Positions 8,982-21,924 of a stretch of 64,000 nucleotides of DNA are shown here, in pieces. The notes under the pieces were generated by a model. It was not told the DNA's origin, did no database searches, and saw nothing but the letters and a program-made list of their open reading frames with translations. The translations under genes were made by a program, and so were the position numbers. This DNA comes from Meghimatium bilineatum (lineage: Eukaryota; Mollusca; Gastropoda; Stylommatophora; Philomycidae), in assembly GCA_034231615.1 (NCBI GenBank), contig CM067319.1:7705051-7769050 (forward strand), read 5' to 3'. The number at the start of each line of letters is the position of its first letter. Positions within the stretch are counted from its first letter, which is position 1.

Positions 8982-11598
8982 TTAACTCTTTCAGGACCTG
9001 AGTATTTTTAGGTTTGGACCAGATTAAATTTTAAGTGTAGAAAAATTTCCTTATATGTGTTTTTCATTGTATCACTTGACATACTAATATTGATAAATAG
9101 TGTATGTGTAATATATCATTGGAAAGGGGAATGGATACAGAATATGAATATATAAGTACATTGATGGTATGTGATTACTTCACAAGGTTAGAGTTAGTAA
9201 AACACAAAACAAGAAAATGAAAATATTAATTTATTAGTATAAATATTGTGACTTACCCAAATGTATCCATACTTGTCCATGATTATCATTGTTGATATCC
9301 ATTTTTCAAGAATATTTACACAAATATATCCATTTTTCTTCATTATGCAGTTTAGTTGATGAATAAATATCAATAAATGTTAAAGTTATGTACATTTTTC
9401 TGAATGACATCAGAAGCAATAAAAATATGAAAATATTTACATCCATTCACAGCTTTATTATTTACAAGTTTTTATTTGTTACAAATGAGATCATCTTGTG
9501 TGGTATTCCCTAAAGCATGATTTAGCACACAGATGTGGCTTATGTGAACATCATATGCAGTAGTAGCTACTGCGCTTTCGTATTTGCTTAGTAGCACATT
9601 GAGCACATTGCCTGTCTTTTCCACCGGAGTCAATGAGATGGGTGGTTTCCTGATACCTCTCAAGCTCTGTATTTACTGGCTTTCTTCCTGGCTTGGACAA
9701 TAAAGCAGCATCAATGTTATTAGGTGCCTCTAATTCAAATAAACTACATAGCTCCTCTATCAATATGTCCTTGAAGTTTGAAAGGGGCATAGGCTTCTCT
9801 GCGCAAGGGCGGCTAAGTGTGTATAAAATGTGGGCGTTGAGTTGTGTTATTTCCAACACCTACATAAATACTTTTTTCCACCACTTTACTGTTTTTCTTG
9901 TGTGGTTTCCATAATATGAAATCATCTGATCTACTCTATCACATCCATTCATTGATATATTGTAATTATGAATGGGTGATGGTTTCCAGACTTCGCTCCT
10001 ACCCTCAATTCTAATTTCACATGTTGCGCTTCCACATGTTGTTACCAGTTGGCAAGGTTTCTTCGATTTTTTATCTCTCCAGCTGACACACATAACTTGA
10101 TCTTCATCATTTATGAACCATTTTGGTTGATTGACAGCTATTTTCTTATTCTTCATTTCTTGTGGAAACCCTCGTCTGTTCGCATTGAGAGTTCCAGTAT
10201 AATGGTGATTTCTCTGCCGCAGAAACTGGACAAGAGGTAAGGACGAATAATACCTGTCAGCAAACAAATGGTGATGTCCTGTGATGCCTTCTAGTAGTTT
10301 GTCAAAAATTTTGACAGCATGGGTAGACTTTGTGTCAGTTTCCAGCCTGTATGTCGTGTCCACACCAAAATATACCAGCAGGTTGAAAACATATCCAGTG
10401 ATGGAGTCGCAGAGTCCGTATGATTTTATATATATTTTTTGGCTTGCTTGCATTATATTGCTTGTGCCTAAACCTTCCCTTGTGGCCTATAACCATCTCA
10501 TCTATACATATGTTTTCAGAAGGATAGAATGCATTCTGAAAGCTTGCAACTAATTCATTTATGAACGGCTCTATTTTAATTTTACCCTGTGCATCAGCTC
10601 CAGCCGCATGAAGCATTGATTGGTAAATCAATAAAAATTTGGTCCTGCTGAAAATTGATCCAAACCAGGGGCTACTTCTGTGTGTTTTTGTGGACCAAAA
10701 ATCTTTTATGGAATGTTTGGGGTCCAAACCCATGTTTATCAGGGTGGCGAGAAACTTCATAAAAATATTTCGGTCGAGCGCAGTCCATTTTGAATAAGTA
10801 GAATATTTCCTTCGAGGTGTATTCATTTCCAATTTCTGCTGGGCATAAGAGTTTACATTGGCTATTAGATTGTCAATTATTGGTTCTGTCATCAAGGATA
10901 GTAAACACTGGAGAGGTGAGGCATTGTCAGGAAGGCCAAGTTTGCAGCCAGAATGTATCTGTCTGAAGTGAGACACTCCTATAATCTCTCCTTCTAGGGC
11001 TTCACGCCACACAGCATCAGTCCTAGGCCTACCTTGTCGATCTGTGGAAGTATGATTCATAGGCCTACTTGTAGCATTAGTAGTGTAGAATCAGTAGATT
11101 CATCACTACTATTAGATGCTTCTTCAGAGGAACTAACATTACTTGATCTGATGCAAGCTGTTAAATTTTTTATAAAACCTACACCAGTTTGCTTTGGTTT
11201 CTTACCTTTCGACAAGTCACTAGGCCTATAATCACTATCGGAATCATCATTATCAGATTCACTAACTAGCAAGCTCTGAAACATAACCATAGCTTGTTCT
11301 GCACTGTATCTAGAAGAAGTGGGCGTTGCCATTTTTTTCAGAAATAAAAGTTACAGAATATGTCGATCACAAATCTTCTTGTACACACCACATGTGTTTG
11401 GGTACCGGTTGTAAAACGGAAGAGGATCTTTCCCGGATGTTCAGAGGTTAACATAAAAACTTGAACTGGGCAAAACGAAATATAACTGATATGATCGATC
11501 TAAGACGTTGATCAAATCAAAGCCAGTATACTGGCGATTGGTCCTGTAGACCCACAGTATAAAGCCAGTATACTGGCGATTGGTCCGGAAAGAGTTAA
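8982..11598 (-). mobile_element. piggyBac transposon, both termini present
   Basis: TTAA target duplications at 8982-8985 and 11595-11598 enclose 13-bp terminal inverted repeats, CTCTTTCAGGACC (8986-8998) and the reverse complement of CTCTTTCCGGACC (11582-11594), with one mismatch. The interior carries a piggyBac-family transposase on the - strand. The right end has a subterminal 20-mer, GCCAGTATACTGGCGATTGG, at 11522 and again at 11564, holding a perfect 14-bp palindrome; the left end lacks it. Size is about 2.6 kb, normal for a complete piggyBac. Confidence 0.92.
9487..11332 (-). pseudogene. piggyBac transposase (PGBD-like), frame-disrupted
   Basis: The protein starts MATPTSSRYSAEQAMVMFQS at 11332 with an acidic, serine-rich N-terminus. 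The core has the three expected catalytic aspartate contexts, ICIDEMVIGHKGR, HLFADRYYSS and GCDRVDQMISYY. A C-terminal cysteine ribbon begins CAQC and ends LCAKSCFREYHT. The coding sequence changes frame near 11058 and again near 10440 (in an AT-rich run), and a stop falls inside the cysteine ribbon near 9548, so the transposase looks inactive. The first break could alternatively hide a small intron. Cut-and-paste transposition at TTAA is the known family activity. Confidence 0.88.
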
Positions 11599-11647
11599 TG
11601 AAGTGCCATGTTGCCTGTCGAGTTCTACTAATAGCACCAATTCCAAG

Positions 11648-12100
11648 TGACAATCCCTAGGGATATGTGACAACCACTAACTCCATGTGACAATCCCTAG
11701 GGATCTGTGACAACCACTAACTCCATGTGACAATCCCTAGGGATCTGTGACAACCACTAACTTCAAGTGACAATCCATAGGGATCTGTGACAACCACTAA
11801 CTCCAAGTGACAATCCCTATGGATCTGTGACAACCACTAACTCCATGTGACAATCCCTAGGGATCTGTGACAACCACTAACTCATGTGACAATCTCTAGG
11901 GATCTGTGACAACCACTAACTCCATGTGACAATCTCTAGGGATCTGTGACAAACACTATCTCCATGTGACAATCTCTAGGGATCTGTGACAACCACTAAC
12001 TCCATGTGACAATCTCTAGGGATCTGTGACAACCACTAACTCCATGTGACAATCTCTAGGGATCTGTGACAAATACTAACTTCATGTGACAATCTCTAGT
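11648..12100. repeat. 40-bp minisatellite, about 11 copies
   Basis: The unit is tccatgtgacaatcyctagg followed by gatctgtgacaaccactaac. The half-unit words tgtgacaa(t/c) recur, suggesting the unit arose by an older internal duplication. Confidence 0.9.
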
Positions 12101-12479
12101 CATATCTTCTTCTTTCTAGCTCATCTTCTTCAACCCTCCACCTTACCATGAGGCATCTTCTTCAACCATCCACCTTACCATGAAGAACATCTTTTGTTAT
12201 CGAGGAATTAATCCGTGGTTGAATGACGTTACAATTAATCATGCATTGGTATCACGCACACATACCAAAATATATCTTCATAGATTTGGTTGTGAACAAG
12301 AGTATGGAAACTAAACAAATAATTCAATCCGAACTCTGAAATAGGTACATACTGAATCAGTTAAGATACAGCATTTTCCCTTTCTCATGATTCATTCAAC
12401 AACTCGGAACCAAATATGTACCAGAAAACTTCTGAGAATAAGATTCTTGTGATCTCTGTTGCTCTTTTCCTGGCAACAC

Positions 12480-12750
12480 CATCATCAGGAGTTGTCATCA
12501 AGTGTCGTCTTTGCAATGAAGGTTGGCTGCGACAGATCTCCAACATCCCCTGTCTCTTGCTTTGGTGGTGCACTCTAATAGGCTAACCTGTCCACCTCAT
12601 GATTTTTCTCTTCCACATGTATTTCTGCCTGCCTTTTTCTCACCTCCCTCAACTCTTCCTTCAAATTAGACCAAACAAGGTGTCATGTCTTTTATTATGT
12701 CTAAAATACTTTACTTCTTTGATCTTTATTTCCTTTAATAGTTCTTTTTT
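12480..12750 (-). mobile_element. LINE group A 3' fragment, antisense
   Basis: The - strand encodes the C-terminal tail of an RTE-like reverse transcriptase (KELLKEIKIKEVKYF...KRHDTL, then QETGDVG...AATF-like end), matching the group A copies at 43.3-44.7 and 45.5-46.1 kb. It abuts sense-strand RT sequence at about 12760. Confidence 0.75.
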
Positions 12751-12769
12751 TATACAAAGTGATATTATA

Positions 12770-13470
12770 ATGCAATACACAATCTGAGGAAGCATAAAAC
12801 TCCCGGAAATGACAGTATTACCACAGAAATGATACAAGCTGGAGGAGAAGAAAGCACTGAAATATACCATAAGTTATGCTGCAAAGCAAAATTTGTAAGA
12901 GTGGAACATGGCATGAAGAATATGAAACAAATTAATATATATATATATATATCCTCCTACGGAAAAAAGGAGATCTTCAATTATGCACTAGCTATAGAAC
13001 AGTAGCATTAATTTGCCAAGCGAGCAAGATTGTATGTACTAAGAATAGATATGAAAATAATACAGCAAAAATTAAAAACCGAAGTTAATGAGGTACAAAC
13101 AGGATTTTACTCCCAAAAGATCATTTACTAAATATGAGAATCATTATCGAAAAATGTAAGGAATACAAAGCAGATATATTCATGTGTTTTATCTATTCAT
13201 GTGTTTTATCTATTCATGTGTTTTATCTATTCATGTGTTTTATCTATTCATGTGTTTTATCTATTCATGTGTTTTATCGACTATACCAAAGCATTTGATT
13301 GTGTACATCATCAACAACTATGGGGAATAAAGAGAAAAATGGGCTACCCAGAGTATCTAACATAATAATCTTATTGAATCACTCGACTATAATCAACAAG
13401 CAGCTGTGAGAGTTGATGGTGATATCACAGAATGGTGTTCAGTAGATAATGGGGTACGTAGATTTTTTTT
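12770..13470 (+). mobile_element. LINE reverse-transcriptase segment, decayed
   Basis: Broken frames read EMIQAGGEESTEIYHKLCCK, then VNEVQTGF, DYTKAFDCVHHQQLWG and QQAAVRVDGDITEWCSVDNG, the finger and palm order of RTE-like LINE reverse transcriptases. Stops and shifts are many, and no endonuclease domain is present. An AT run at about 12937 and a 17-bp tandem array at 13172 interrupt it. Confidence 0.82.
13172..13280. repeat. 17-bp tandem array inside a LINE RT segment
   Basis: About six copies of tattcatgtgttttatc. One copy is ordinary LINE coding sequence (IFMCFI just before DYTKAFD); the others are duplications of it. Confidence 0.9.
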
Positions 13471-13504
13471 GACAGTCCCAGGAGAGTATTTTATATTGTG
13501 GTGT

Positions 13505-13770
13505 AGGTAGTCATGCATTTGTGTGATGTGCGCGTTGTGTATCCATGACTACTCTAATTAACTCAGCCCATCTCTTCTCATCACTTTGCCATCCACTATA
13601 GCTTTACTCATCAATGTGTCAACTCTTCCGTTGCCCCTGACTCTTGCATGACCAGGACAGTAGATCCATGTCATGCTCTGGACATTGTTAAGTGTGTCCC
13701 TGCTCTTTTCTTATCATTAATTTTCCTATCTTGCACAGCATGCTCTGGTTTATTTGAATGTACACCTGTC
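13505..13770 (+). repeat. family Z dispersed repeat
   Basis: Shares gcccctgactcttgcatgac-like text, the segment around ctggacattgttaag, tttcttatca and gcagcatgc with 32222-32405. I recognise no coding potential or ends. Confidence 0.55.
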
Positions 13771-13984
13771 ATATTCAATTCGATGAGTGATTGGGTTATG
13801 GAAATAATAGTTTGTATTTATATTTGTTAGAAGTTGTACAAAATAAATTCTTTACGGATGTGCATAATCCTATCTGTAATATGAATCAGTGCCGGATGAC
13901 CAATTGTTTTCAGTATAAATAAAGTAAATATTAAAAACTTCTGATGTTTTATCTTATCTGGCCATATTTCCTGTTGGTGTAAAG

Positions 13985-14315
13985 TTGTAATAATATATGC
14001 ATCAGTATCTTAAGAAATAGAATAGAAATGCATATGTGTTTAAAAGTTTCAATAGTGGAATAAAGAAAACTTGCATAATTTGGACATGTATGCCATCGTG
14101 ATTCCTTGTTTAAAAAACAACAATAATACAGGGAAATGTTGAAGGTGGAAGAAGCAGAGGAGGACAAATAAAATCATAGATAGACTACATCAAGGACTGA
14201 ACAGTTCGAGATTTTTACTCACTCATTCGCATTGTTCAGGATAGAAATCAATGGAGGACTGTGGGTTGATGCATCCAAAGTTTTACCAGCCTACGGCCCC
14301 AACTGTGTAGATGCC
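13985..14315 (+). mobile_element. LINE group D C-terminal fragment
   Basis: Frames read GNVEGGRSRGGQIKS and later IVQDRNQWRT, the LINE tail found intact at 31.4 kb. It is decayed, with stops in all frames. A poly-C run lies downstream at about 14378. Confidence 0.75.
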
Positions 14316-14539
14316 TAGAATGTGCTACCATCATACAACCCTGACTATGTGTGTTGATGCATCCAATGTGATACACCCCCCCCCCCCCATCCATAATAGG
14401 CACTATGGGCATGACCATCTAAATTAGAAGTCCTGCTAGTAGAATCAAAACAAGACTTTGTATGTTATATTTTCGATTATTTCCATGCATTTTGTTGGAG
14501 GTCGTTTGAAACATTGGCAGTCAACACAAAGTATATATT

Positions 14540-14790
14540 AGTAACAATAATAATAATAAAACCCATAACCTATTATGATCGTAAGGAGACATTTGGTACA
14601 GAAATATCTCTTTCCTGGGGAGTTTGGAAACTTCACACTCTGTCCAGTGATTTATATCATCCAGCCATATCATCTTCTTGCCACCTCGTTTTCTTTCACC
14701 ATCAACCGTACCTTGAAAACGGTTCTCGTCAAGGAATATCTTACTGCTTGCTCGTACCACCAGTGTTTACAAAGTTTCATAGTTTTATCA
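14540..14790 (-). mobile_element. LINE group D C-terminal fragment, antisense
   Basis: The - strand reads GTVDGERKRGGKKMIWLDDI and onward to HWTE, matching the group D VEGGRxRGGQxKxWxDNIKEWTE tail. Confidence 0.75.
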
Positions 14791-14884
14791 TCTGTAAAGT
14801 ATGTATATATTGAACAATGAAAATCACGACAATAATCAAAATCATGGCGTATGAAGGCTTATTTTGATTCTGCTAATGTCTTTA

Positions 14885-15440
14885 TTGTAGACGATAGAGC
14901 TTGATGGAGCTGGTATCCCAAGGTACAAACAGAGCTGGTATGTCTTGATAGAGCTGGTATCCCAAGCATTGACACGATCCTGATGCAGACACAGATTCGT
15001 TGGGCAGGTCATTTGGTGTGTATGCCAGACCATCGTCTGCCAAAGATACTTCTGTATGGTGAGCTAGAGAAGGGTATGCGATCTCAAGGTGGCCAAAGGA
15101 AGCGCTACAAGGACTCGTTAAAGGACTCACTGAAAGCCTTTGAAATAGACCACGATACATGGGAAGAACTTGCACAAAATAGATCTACATGGCGTTCTAA
15201 AATAAAAAAGAGCGCATCATCTTGTGAAAAGAAGAGAAATGCAGCAGCTCAACAGCGGAGAGCAGCTAGAAAGTCACGGATAGACCAAGATCCGTCTACA
15301 GTCGTTATTCCATGTCCAAAATGTCCAAGGACATTTACAGCTCGAATAGGGCTCATTAGCCATCTACGAACTCATAATCAAGGACATAACTAAAATTGAA
15401 TTTTCAAAAGTGGATGTAACAAATGGTCATCATCACTTGT
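14885..15440 (+). mobile_element. LINE group B C-terminal fragment with C2H2-like finger
   Basis: It encodes MQTQIRWAGHLVCMPDHRLP and continues to a C-terminal CPKCPRTFTARIGLISHLRTH-type zinc finger and a stop at 15391-15393. This open 136-codon tail is the best preserved group B copy here. Just upstream, gagctggtatcccaag is duplicated with spacer. The 3' untranslated end (atggatgtaacaaatgrtca) recurs at 31.3 kb. Confidence 0.85.
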
Positions 15441-15669
15441 GATGGACGAACAACATTGTAGACGAGCATGCTATATACCTACTGGTAAGATTTGGTTCCA
15501 GGACCTGATACCCAATGTCACGAGTTGTCATCAGTAGTCCCACTGCTTAAAAATACATGCAAACAATTACTGTAACAATATGCATAGTGTAAAGGGAATA
15601 TTGGCAACGTTTGTTTACATCATCCCGTGACAGACATGGCCAAACCTGTAATGTGTCCTTGTTAGTTCA

Positions 15670-15960
15670 TCTAGATGGCCAGAGTGGATGTAAAAAATGC
15701 CCTCATAAAAATAAATGGCGTAGCACTGAAATTTGTGAATAGATTCACATACCTAGGTAGTACGTTATCACAAAATGCCAACGTTGATGATGAAGTGTAT
15801 ACAGGGATCGCCAAAGCAAGCAGCACTTTCGGCAGATTGTACGCAAATGTTTGGCGTAGAAATGGCATTAACCTACAGACTAAGCTGAAAGTTTACAGAG
15901 CAGTGGTACTTCCAGTGCTGTTATACGCTAGTGAAACATGGACTGTGTATAGACGTCATA
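15670..15960 (+). mobile_element. LINE group B middle segment, out of order
   Basis: It encodes FTYLGSTLSQNANVDDEVYT and KVYRAVVLPVLLYASETWTV, which normally lies upstream of the RWAGH tail. Here it lies 280 bp downstream of that tail, so the two come from separate insertions or a rearrangement. Confidence 0.82.
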
Positions 15961-16076
15961 ACTATACGCCTACTATAACAATTATAGTTGAAACAACCTT
16001 ATATGCCTAATACAGTGCAATTCAATTTTAACAAATTAATGCGGGCCGACAAAATAGGTCTATCTATGTCTATTGT

Positions 16077-16457
16077 CTATCTCCAGGTGGTGGTGTTGTT
16101 GTAGCTTCCACACTTGCCGTTGAGCGTAGGGGGTTTGTGAAGAAGATGTAGTCTACGTTCCAGAGCCAGGTGTGTTGTTCTGGTTGAGGTGTAGTCATGT
16201 TTATTCAGGATAGTCTTGATGTTTTCTATCCATCTTTTCCTATGTCTGCCCTTGGTTATGTACTGTATACTGAGTGATTCTATCTTGTTATAAGCTTTTA
16301 TGGCAAGTTGATCGTTCATCCTCATAAGAAGTCCAAACCATTTTATCTGTTGTTTCTCTATATATTCGATGCATGATGTGATACCTATTATCTTTCTGAT
16401 ATTCTCACTATGCAATTTGTAGAGTCCCTGATGACTCAAATAGCCTTCCTTAGACAT
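16077..16457 (-). mobile_element. LINE group C C-terminal fragment, antisense
   Basis: A 126-codon open - strand frame includes IEKQQIKWFGLLMRMNDQLA, GRHRKRWIENIK and TTHLALERRLHL, the tail shared with 24.8 and 51.0 kb. Confidence 0.82.
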
Positions 16458-16694
16458 TTCATTTCACAATCCAATTAAAATATTGTCATTAAGCATTATA
16501 TTTCCAATCTACACATTGCCGCCATCTTGAATGTGCTTTTTTCCCCATACAGTAGACTTGTATTTGTGTAATAACATAAATTCACAATATATCTATATCG
16601 TGACCGACCGGCAGTTGAAGAAAGTGGCGTCTATATGCTACAGTACAAAACAATAAAAATAAATATGGCCTATAGTTGAAGATTTTGAAAAGGG

Positions 16695-17463
16695 TTGTTA
16701 TACGCCTATAGGGACATGTGTTATACGCCTATAGGGACATGTGTTATACGCCTATAGGGACATGTGCTATAAGCCTATAGGGACATGTGTTATAAGCCTA
16801 TAGGGACATGTGTTATAAGCATATAGGGACATGTGTTATAAGCCTATAGGGACATGTGTTATACGCCTATAGGGACATGTGCTATAAGCCTATAGGGACA
16901 TGTGTTATAAGCCTATAGGGACATGTGCTATAAGCCTATAGGGACATGTGCTATACGCCTATAGGGACATGTGCTATAAGCCTATAGGGACATGTGTTAT
17001 AAGCCTATAGGGACATGTGCTATAAGCCTATAGGGACATGTGTTATAAACCTATAGGGACATGTGCTATAAGCCTATAGGGACATGTGTTATAAGCATAT
17101 AGGGACATGTGCTATAAGCCTATAGGGACATGTGTTATAAGCCTATAGGGACATGTGCTATACGCCTATAGGGACATGTGTTATAAGCCTATAGGGACAT
17201 GTGTTATACGCCTATAGGGACATGTGCTATACGCCTATAGGGACATGTGTTATAAGCCTATAGGGACATGTGTTATACGCCTATAGGGACATGTGCTATA
17301 CGCCTATAGGGACATGTGTTATAAGCCTATAGGGACATGTGTTATACGCCTATAGGGACATATGTTATAAGCCTATAGGGACATATGTTATACGCCTATA
17401 GGGACATGTGCTATAAGCCTATAGGGACATGTGCTATACGCCTATAGGGACATGTGTTATACG
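16695..17463. repeat. 23-bp minisatellite, about 33 copies
   Basis: The unit is gttatacgcctatagggaca plus tgt, alternating between tataCGcc and tataAGcc variants and gtgTtat and gtgCtat variants. The word cctatagg is palindromic in every unit. Confidence 0.93.
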
Positions 17464-17754
17464 CGGATGTACCACAGAGGGATCCCGCTATAATTATAAA
17501 TAGCAAAACTACATTGAAAACAGAGAAAAGAAAGTGTGAAATGAACTGTTTGAGCTTGACCCTAGAAAGAATAGGACCTATTGGGTAATGGGAAATCAAG
17601 CTTTCTAAAATGACTCATTTGGCTATAGACCTACTCTTGATTTTCATTGACTGTCACACAAAGTACAACATAGGTCTACAACAATATATAGACTTCACAC
17701 AACCTGTATGGACTTTAACATGAAGATAAATACAGGAAAACAAACTGAGGTAAT

Positions 17755-18330
17755 GTCACTATTCTAATCGATAATCAACAACATAAACAGGTGAAAGAAT
17801 TGACATGGCGTGGAAACATGCTAGCATCGAAGAGGAAAAATACCAAAGAAATCCAACATAGATGGAACATAGCATACCAGATCTTGGGGCAGATGTCTCC
17901 TATTTTCAAAAACAAATATGTGAGTATGAACACCAACAATGTAATCTATAAAACAATCATCATACCATCACTATGCTACCAATGTCAAACGTGGACACTA
18001 ACAACAGAATCCAAAAGAAAACTCTTTACAGAAATGACTTGTCTACGTCGAATCCTCGAAGTAACAATAAGAGACAGAATCAGAAGACTAACAAACACAA
18101 AGCCAATTATAGATTACATCAGAAGACAACAGATTAAGTGGTTTTCGCATGCTTCGAGACTTCCATCAGACAGTGCCTCTCAAAAGCATCACTATATAGA
18201 CACGAAGACCTTGCAAATGAAGGATTACAGAAGTAGCAGAGTCAACGAAAACAAACATATATGAAGCACACATAAATCGATCTCCAGAGAACTCTTCCAC
18301 CCATGACGCTGCAAAGGCATAAGGGCGTAT
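17755..18330 (+). mobile_element. LINE group C fragment
   Basis: A 157-codon frame reads VKELTWRGNMLASKRKNTKE, CYQCQTWTLTTESKRKL and DYIRRQQIKWFSHASRLPSD, the region between the RT thumb and the C-terminal tail of group C. The frame ends early; related sequence continues to about 18330. Confidence 0.8.
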
Positions 18331-19524
<1,194 letters not shown>

Positions 19525-19774
19525 GGATACGGAGTCTCCCCAGAAAATAATGAATAATTATTGTTATTGTTGGTTTTATTATTATTACAACAATCTCCTG
19601 AAGATTCTAGCACCTCTGCAGCCGTCATAGACTGTCCATAAATTATGTCAACATTATTTTTGTCAATGTTTGACCCCACCCTCCCTTATAATAACCTTCA
19701 ATAGTTCAAGAACTCAATTATGTCAACAACCAAAAAATCCTTTCTTTCCCATCTCAGCTTATCTGTAAAGTATG

Positions 19775-20015
19775 GCACACGAATTCCGTTCTCCAGAATA
19801 CATCCTGCTGATCTGCAGGACTAAGAACAAACGCAGAAGAAACAATTTAATTGGTGTTTTTGTATGCGTTCATTCTCAAACCCCCACTGGATCTCTACTG
19901 TGCAGAACAATGTTCCCACTAGATTTCTGCATGACGTAGTCCAGTGAATGGAAATGTGTTGTGCCGCCGTTTTAATTTGCACCAGTCGCCCGGAACATCC
20001 GTCTTCAACGTTAAT
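19775..20015 (+). repeat. family Y fragment followed by family X copy
   Basis: 19775-19850 has the family Y end (ttctccagaatacatcctg, then aacgcagaagaa). 19868-20015 is a full family X copy from cattctcaaacccccactgg to aacatccgtcttcaac. Confidence 0.7.
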
Positions 20016-20477
20016 TGGTGTGTTAAAAAGTATTGTTGACGTTAAATTTTGTCAGTCCGGTCAACAACTGTCACATTTTTTCCAAATACCAACCCCCCCC
20101 CCCCTCCCACAGCCTAATTTTTGACAGTTGTTGGCATCCAGAATATATCCTACATAGTTTATTTAGGCCTATAATATTTAAACTGGTTGAATCTGAAACA
20201 TTTTTTCTAAATATCTGCAAAAATCTTGTAGTTATTTCGACCTTTTTCCTGCAAAAAATATTGGGTTTGGGGGGTGGGGATAGATTTGTTGACAATTAAT
20301 CAATGGGTTCATGAATTGTTGACAGTTGTTGTCAGAGAAAGGGGAGTGCCAAAAAATCGACACAAAATGGATGAGATAATTTATGGGAAACCCCCTCACC
20401 AATGACTTCAGATATTTCAGGAGAGACTCAGCAACAGTACAAGAGTGAAAATTAATGCATAACTCATCTGGGGAAAC
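20016..20477. other. no gene recognised
   Basis: Low-complexity C and G runs (near 20093 and 20268) and gttgacagttgttg words, without coding or element signature. Confidence 0.4.
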
Positions 20478-20735
20478 CTTATCAGATCATAGCGAAATAT
20501 TTGTAGGAAGTGTTTTATCAGATCATAGCGAAATATTTGTAGGAAGTGTTTTATCAGATCATAGCGAAATATTTGTAGGAAGTGTTTTATCAGATCATAG
20601 TGAAATATTTGTATGAAGTGTTTTATCAGATCATAGCGAAATATTTGTAGGAAGTGTTTTATCAGATCATAGCGAAATATTTGTAGGAAGTGTTTTATCA
20701 GATCATAGCGGAATATTTGTAGGAAGTGTTTTATT
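20478..20735. repeat. 36-bp tandem repeat, about 7 copies
   Basis: The unit is ttatcagatcatagcgaaat followed by atttgtaggaagtgtt. It is open on the - strand as YDLIKHFLQIFR repeats because 36 is divisible by three. Confidence 0.92.
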
Positions 20736-21450
20736 AGTTCCAAGAAGTCTAAAGTAGACATTACGTTATCATGAACGCAGAAGAAGAAAGGCGAGTGAAG
20801 AGGTGAAAGCGTTGCCACAGCTGGAGTTTTTCGCTAGACCTGGATTTTTGTTTTGGCGTCATCTGGGCTGTAGGGGTTATTTTGACAAAATTTGCCTCAA
20901 TCTGTGTTTTTCTTTTAAATTAAAAAAAAACATCCTACAAAGTTAGCCAAAAGACTTCTAAATTCTCACAATGTAGCAAAAATAGTCACTAAAGACTCAC
21001 AGGAAATTGGACGAATTAACTTTATTTTATATAATTTTCCTAATGCCGGACATTATTTACATTGAATGATATAATCTGGGATTATCTAGGTTTTCTTACA
21101 GGGCGATCTGGGGTTATTTCTAAACTGTTAGTGATAACAATGCAGGCGAATATCTGAAGTTGAAGTATTAGAACAGAAAGGAAATGCCTGTCCAATATTT
21201 GACAACCGGGCTCGTAGATAAAATACGTTGAATGTTTTAACTCCCCTCCCTTAGGGAATTGGAACTTTTAGTATTTAGAACTTGATGAAGAGGTGAGCCA
21301 AGAGTTCCCCCACCCTCTTTAGCTATATTTTTCAGAAAAAGGTCAACGAATTTGTCATCAAATAGATGATCTGACAAACACAATCAAACGAATGTCCTTT
21401 GTTAGGTACAAAATTGGGTAACCCTGCATTGCTTAAGAGTTGTTTTCAAG
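20736..21450. other. no gene recognised
   Basis: AT-rich sequence with no convincing exon, RNA gene or repeat. Confidence 0.4.
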
Positions 21451-21456
21451 TATTCA

Positions 21457-21640
21457 TTGAAACATTTTTCAGGCCTGAACTTGAACGGTTACCAACATAC
21501 AGTTCACTGCAGAGCATCTCTTTGGAGGACATTCGAAAAATGCAGCAACGATAGACTGAAGGTCTACGTTGAGCTCGTTCTGCCTAAGCTGTTCTGTGTA
21601 GCTGAATCCTGGTCTGTCAATGCGAGACATCGCGTATAGA
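21457..21640 (+). mobile_element. LINE group B fragment
   Basis: It reads RASLWRTFEKCSNDRLKVYV, then ELVLPKLFCVAESWSVNARH, a diverged version of the KVYRAVVLPVLLYASETWTV block at 15.9 kb. It stops at the same protein position as that copy. Confidence 0.65.
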
Positions 21641-21714
21641 AACATATAAAGGCATATATACACACATAATATATATATATATATAATATAATTATAATAA
21701 TAATAATAATAAGC

Positions 21715-21905
21715 TATATAGTTTGTCAATGTCGTAGAGGTGTCACACTGAATACATCAGCACAAAAAATATCCAAACATATTTATCCTAAGATGTTCGA
21801 AGGAGCATAGAAAAATAACGCCCTGACCATTTTTTTATGTTATCAATCCAGGATTTTCTTTACACCTCTTCTCCTTCCACACTCGACTTTTAAATGCAAA
21901 ATAAT
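21715..21905 (-). mobile_element. LINE group D 3' end, antisense
   Basis: tcgtagaggtgtcacactga and the cacctcttctccttccacac segment match group D tails. An AT/TAA microsatellite precedes it at 21670-21712. Confidence 0.65.
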
Positions 21906-21924
21906 TTTTAAATATTTAAATAAC

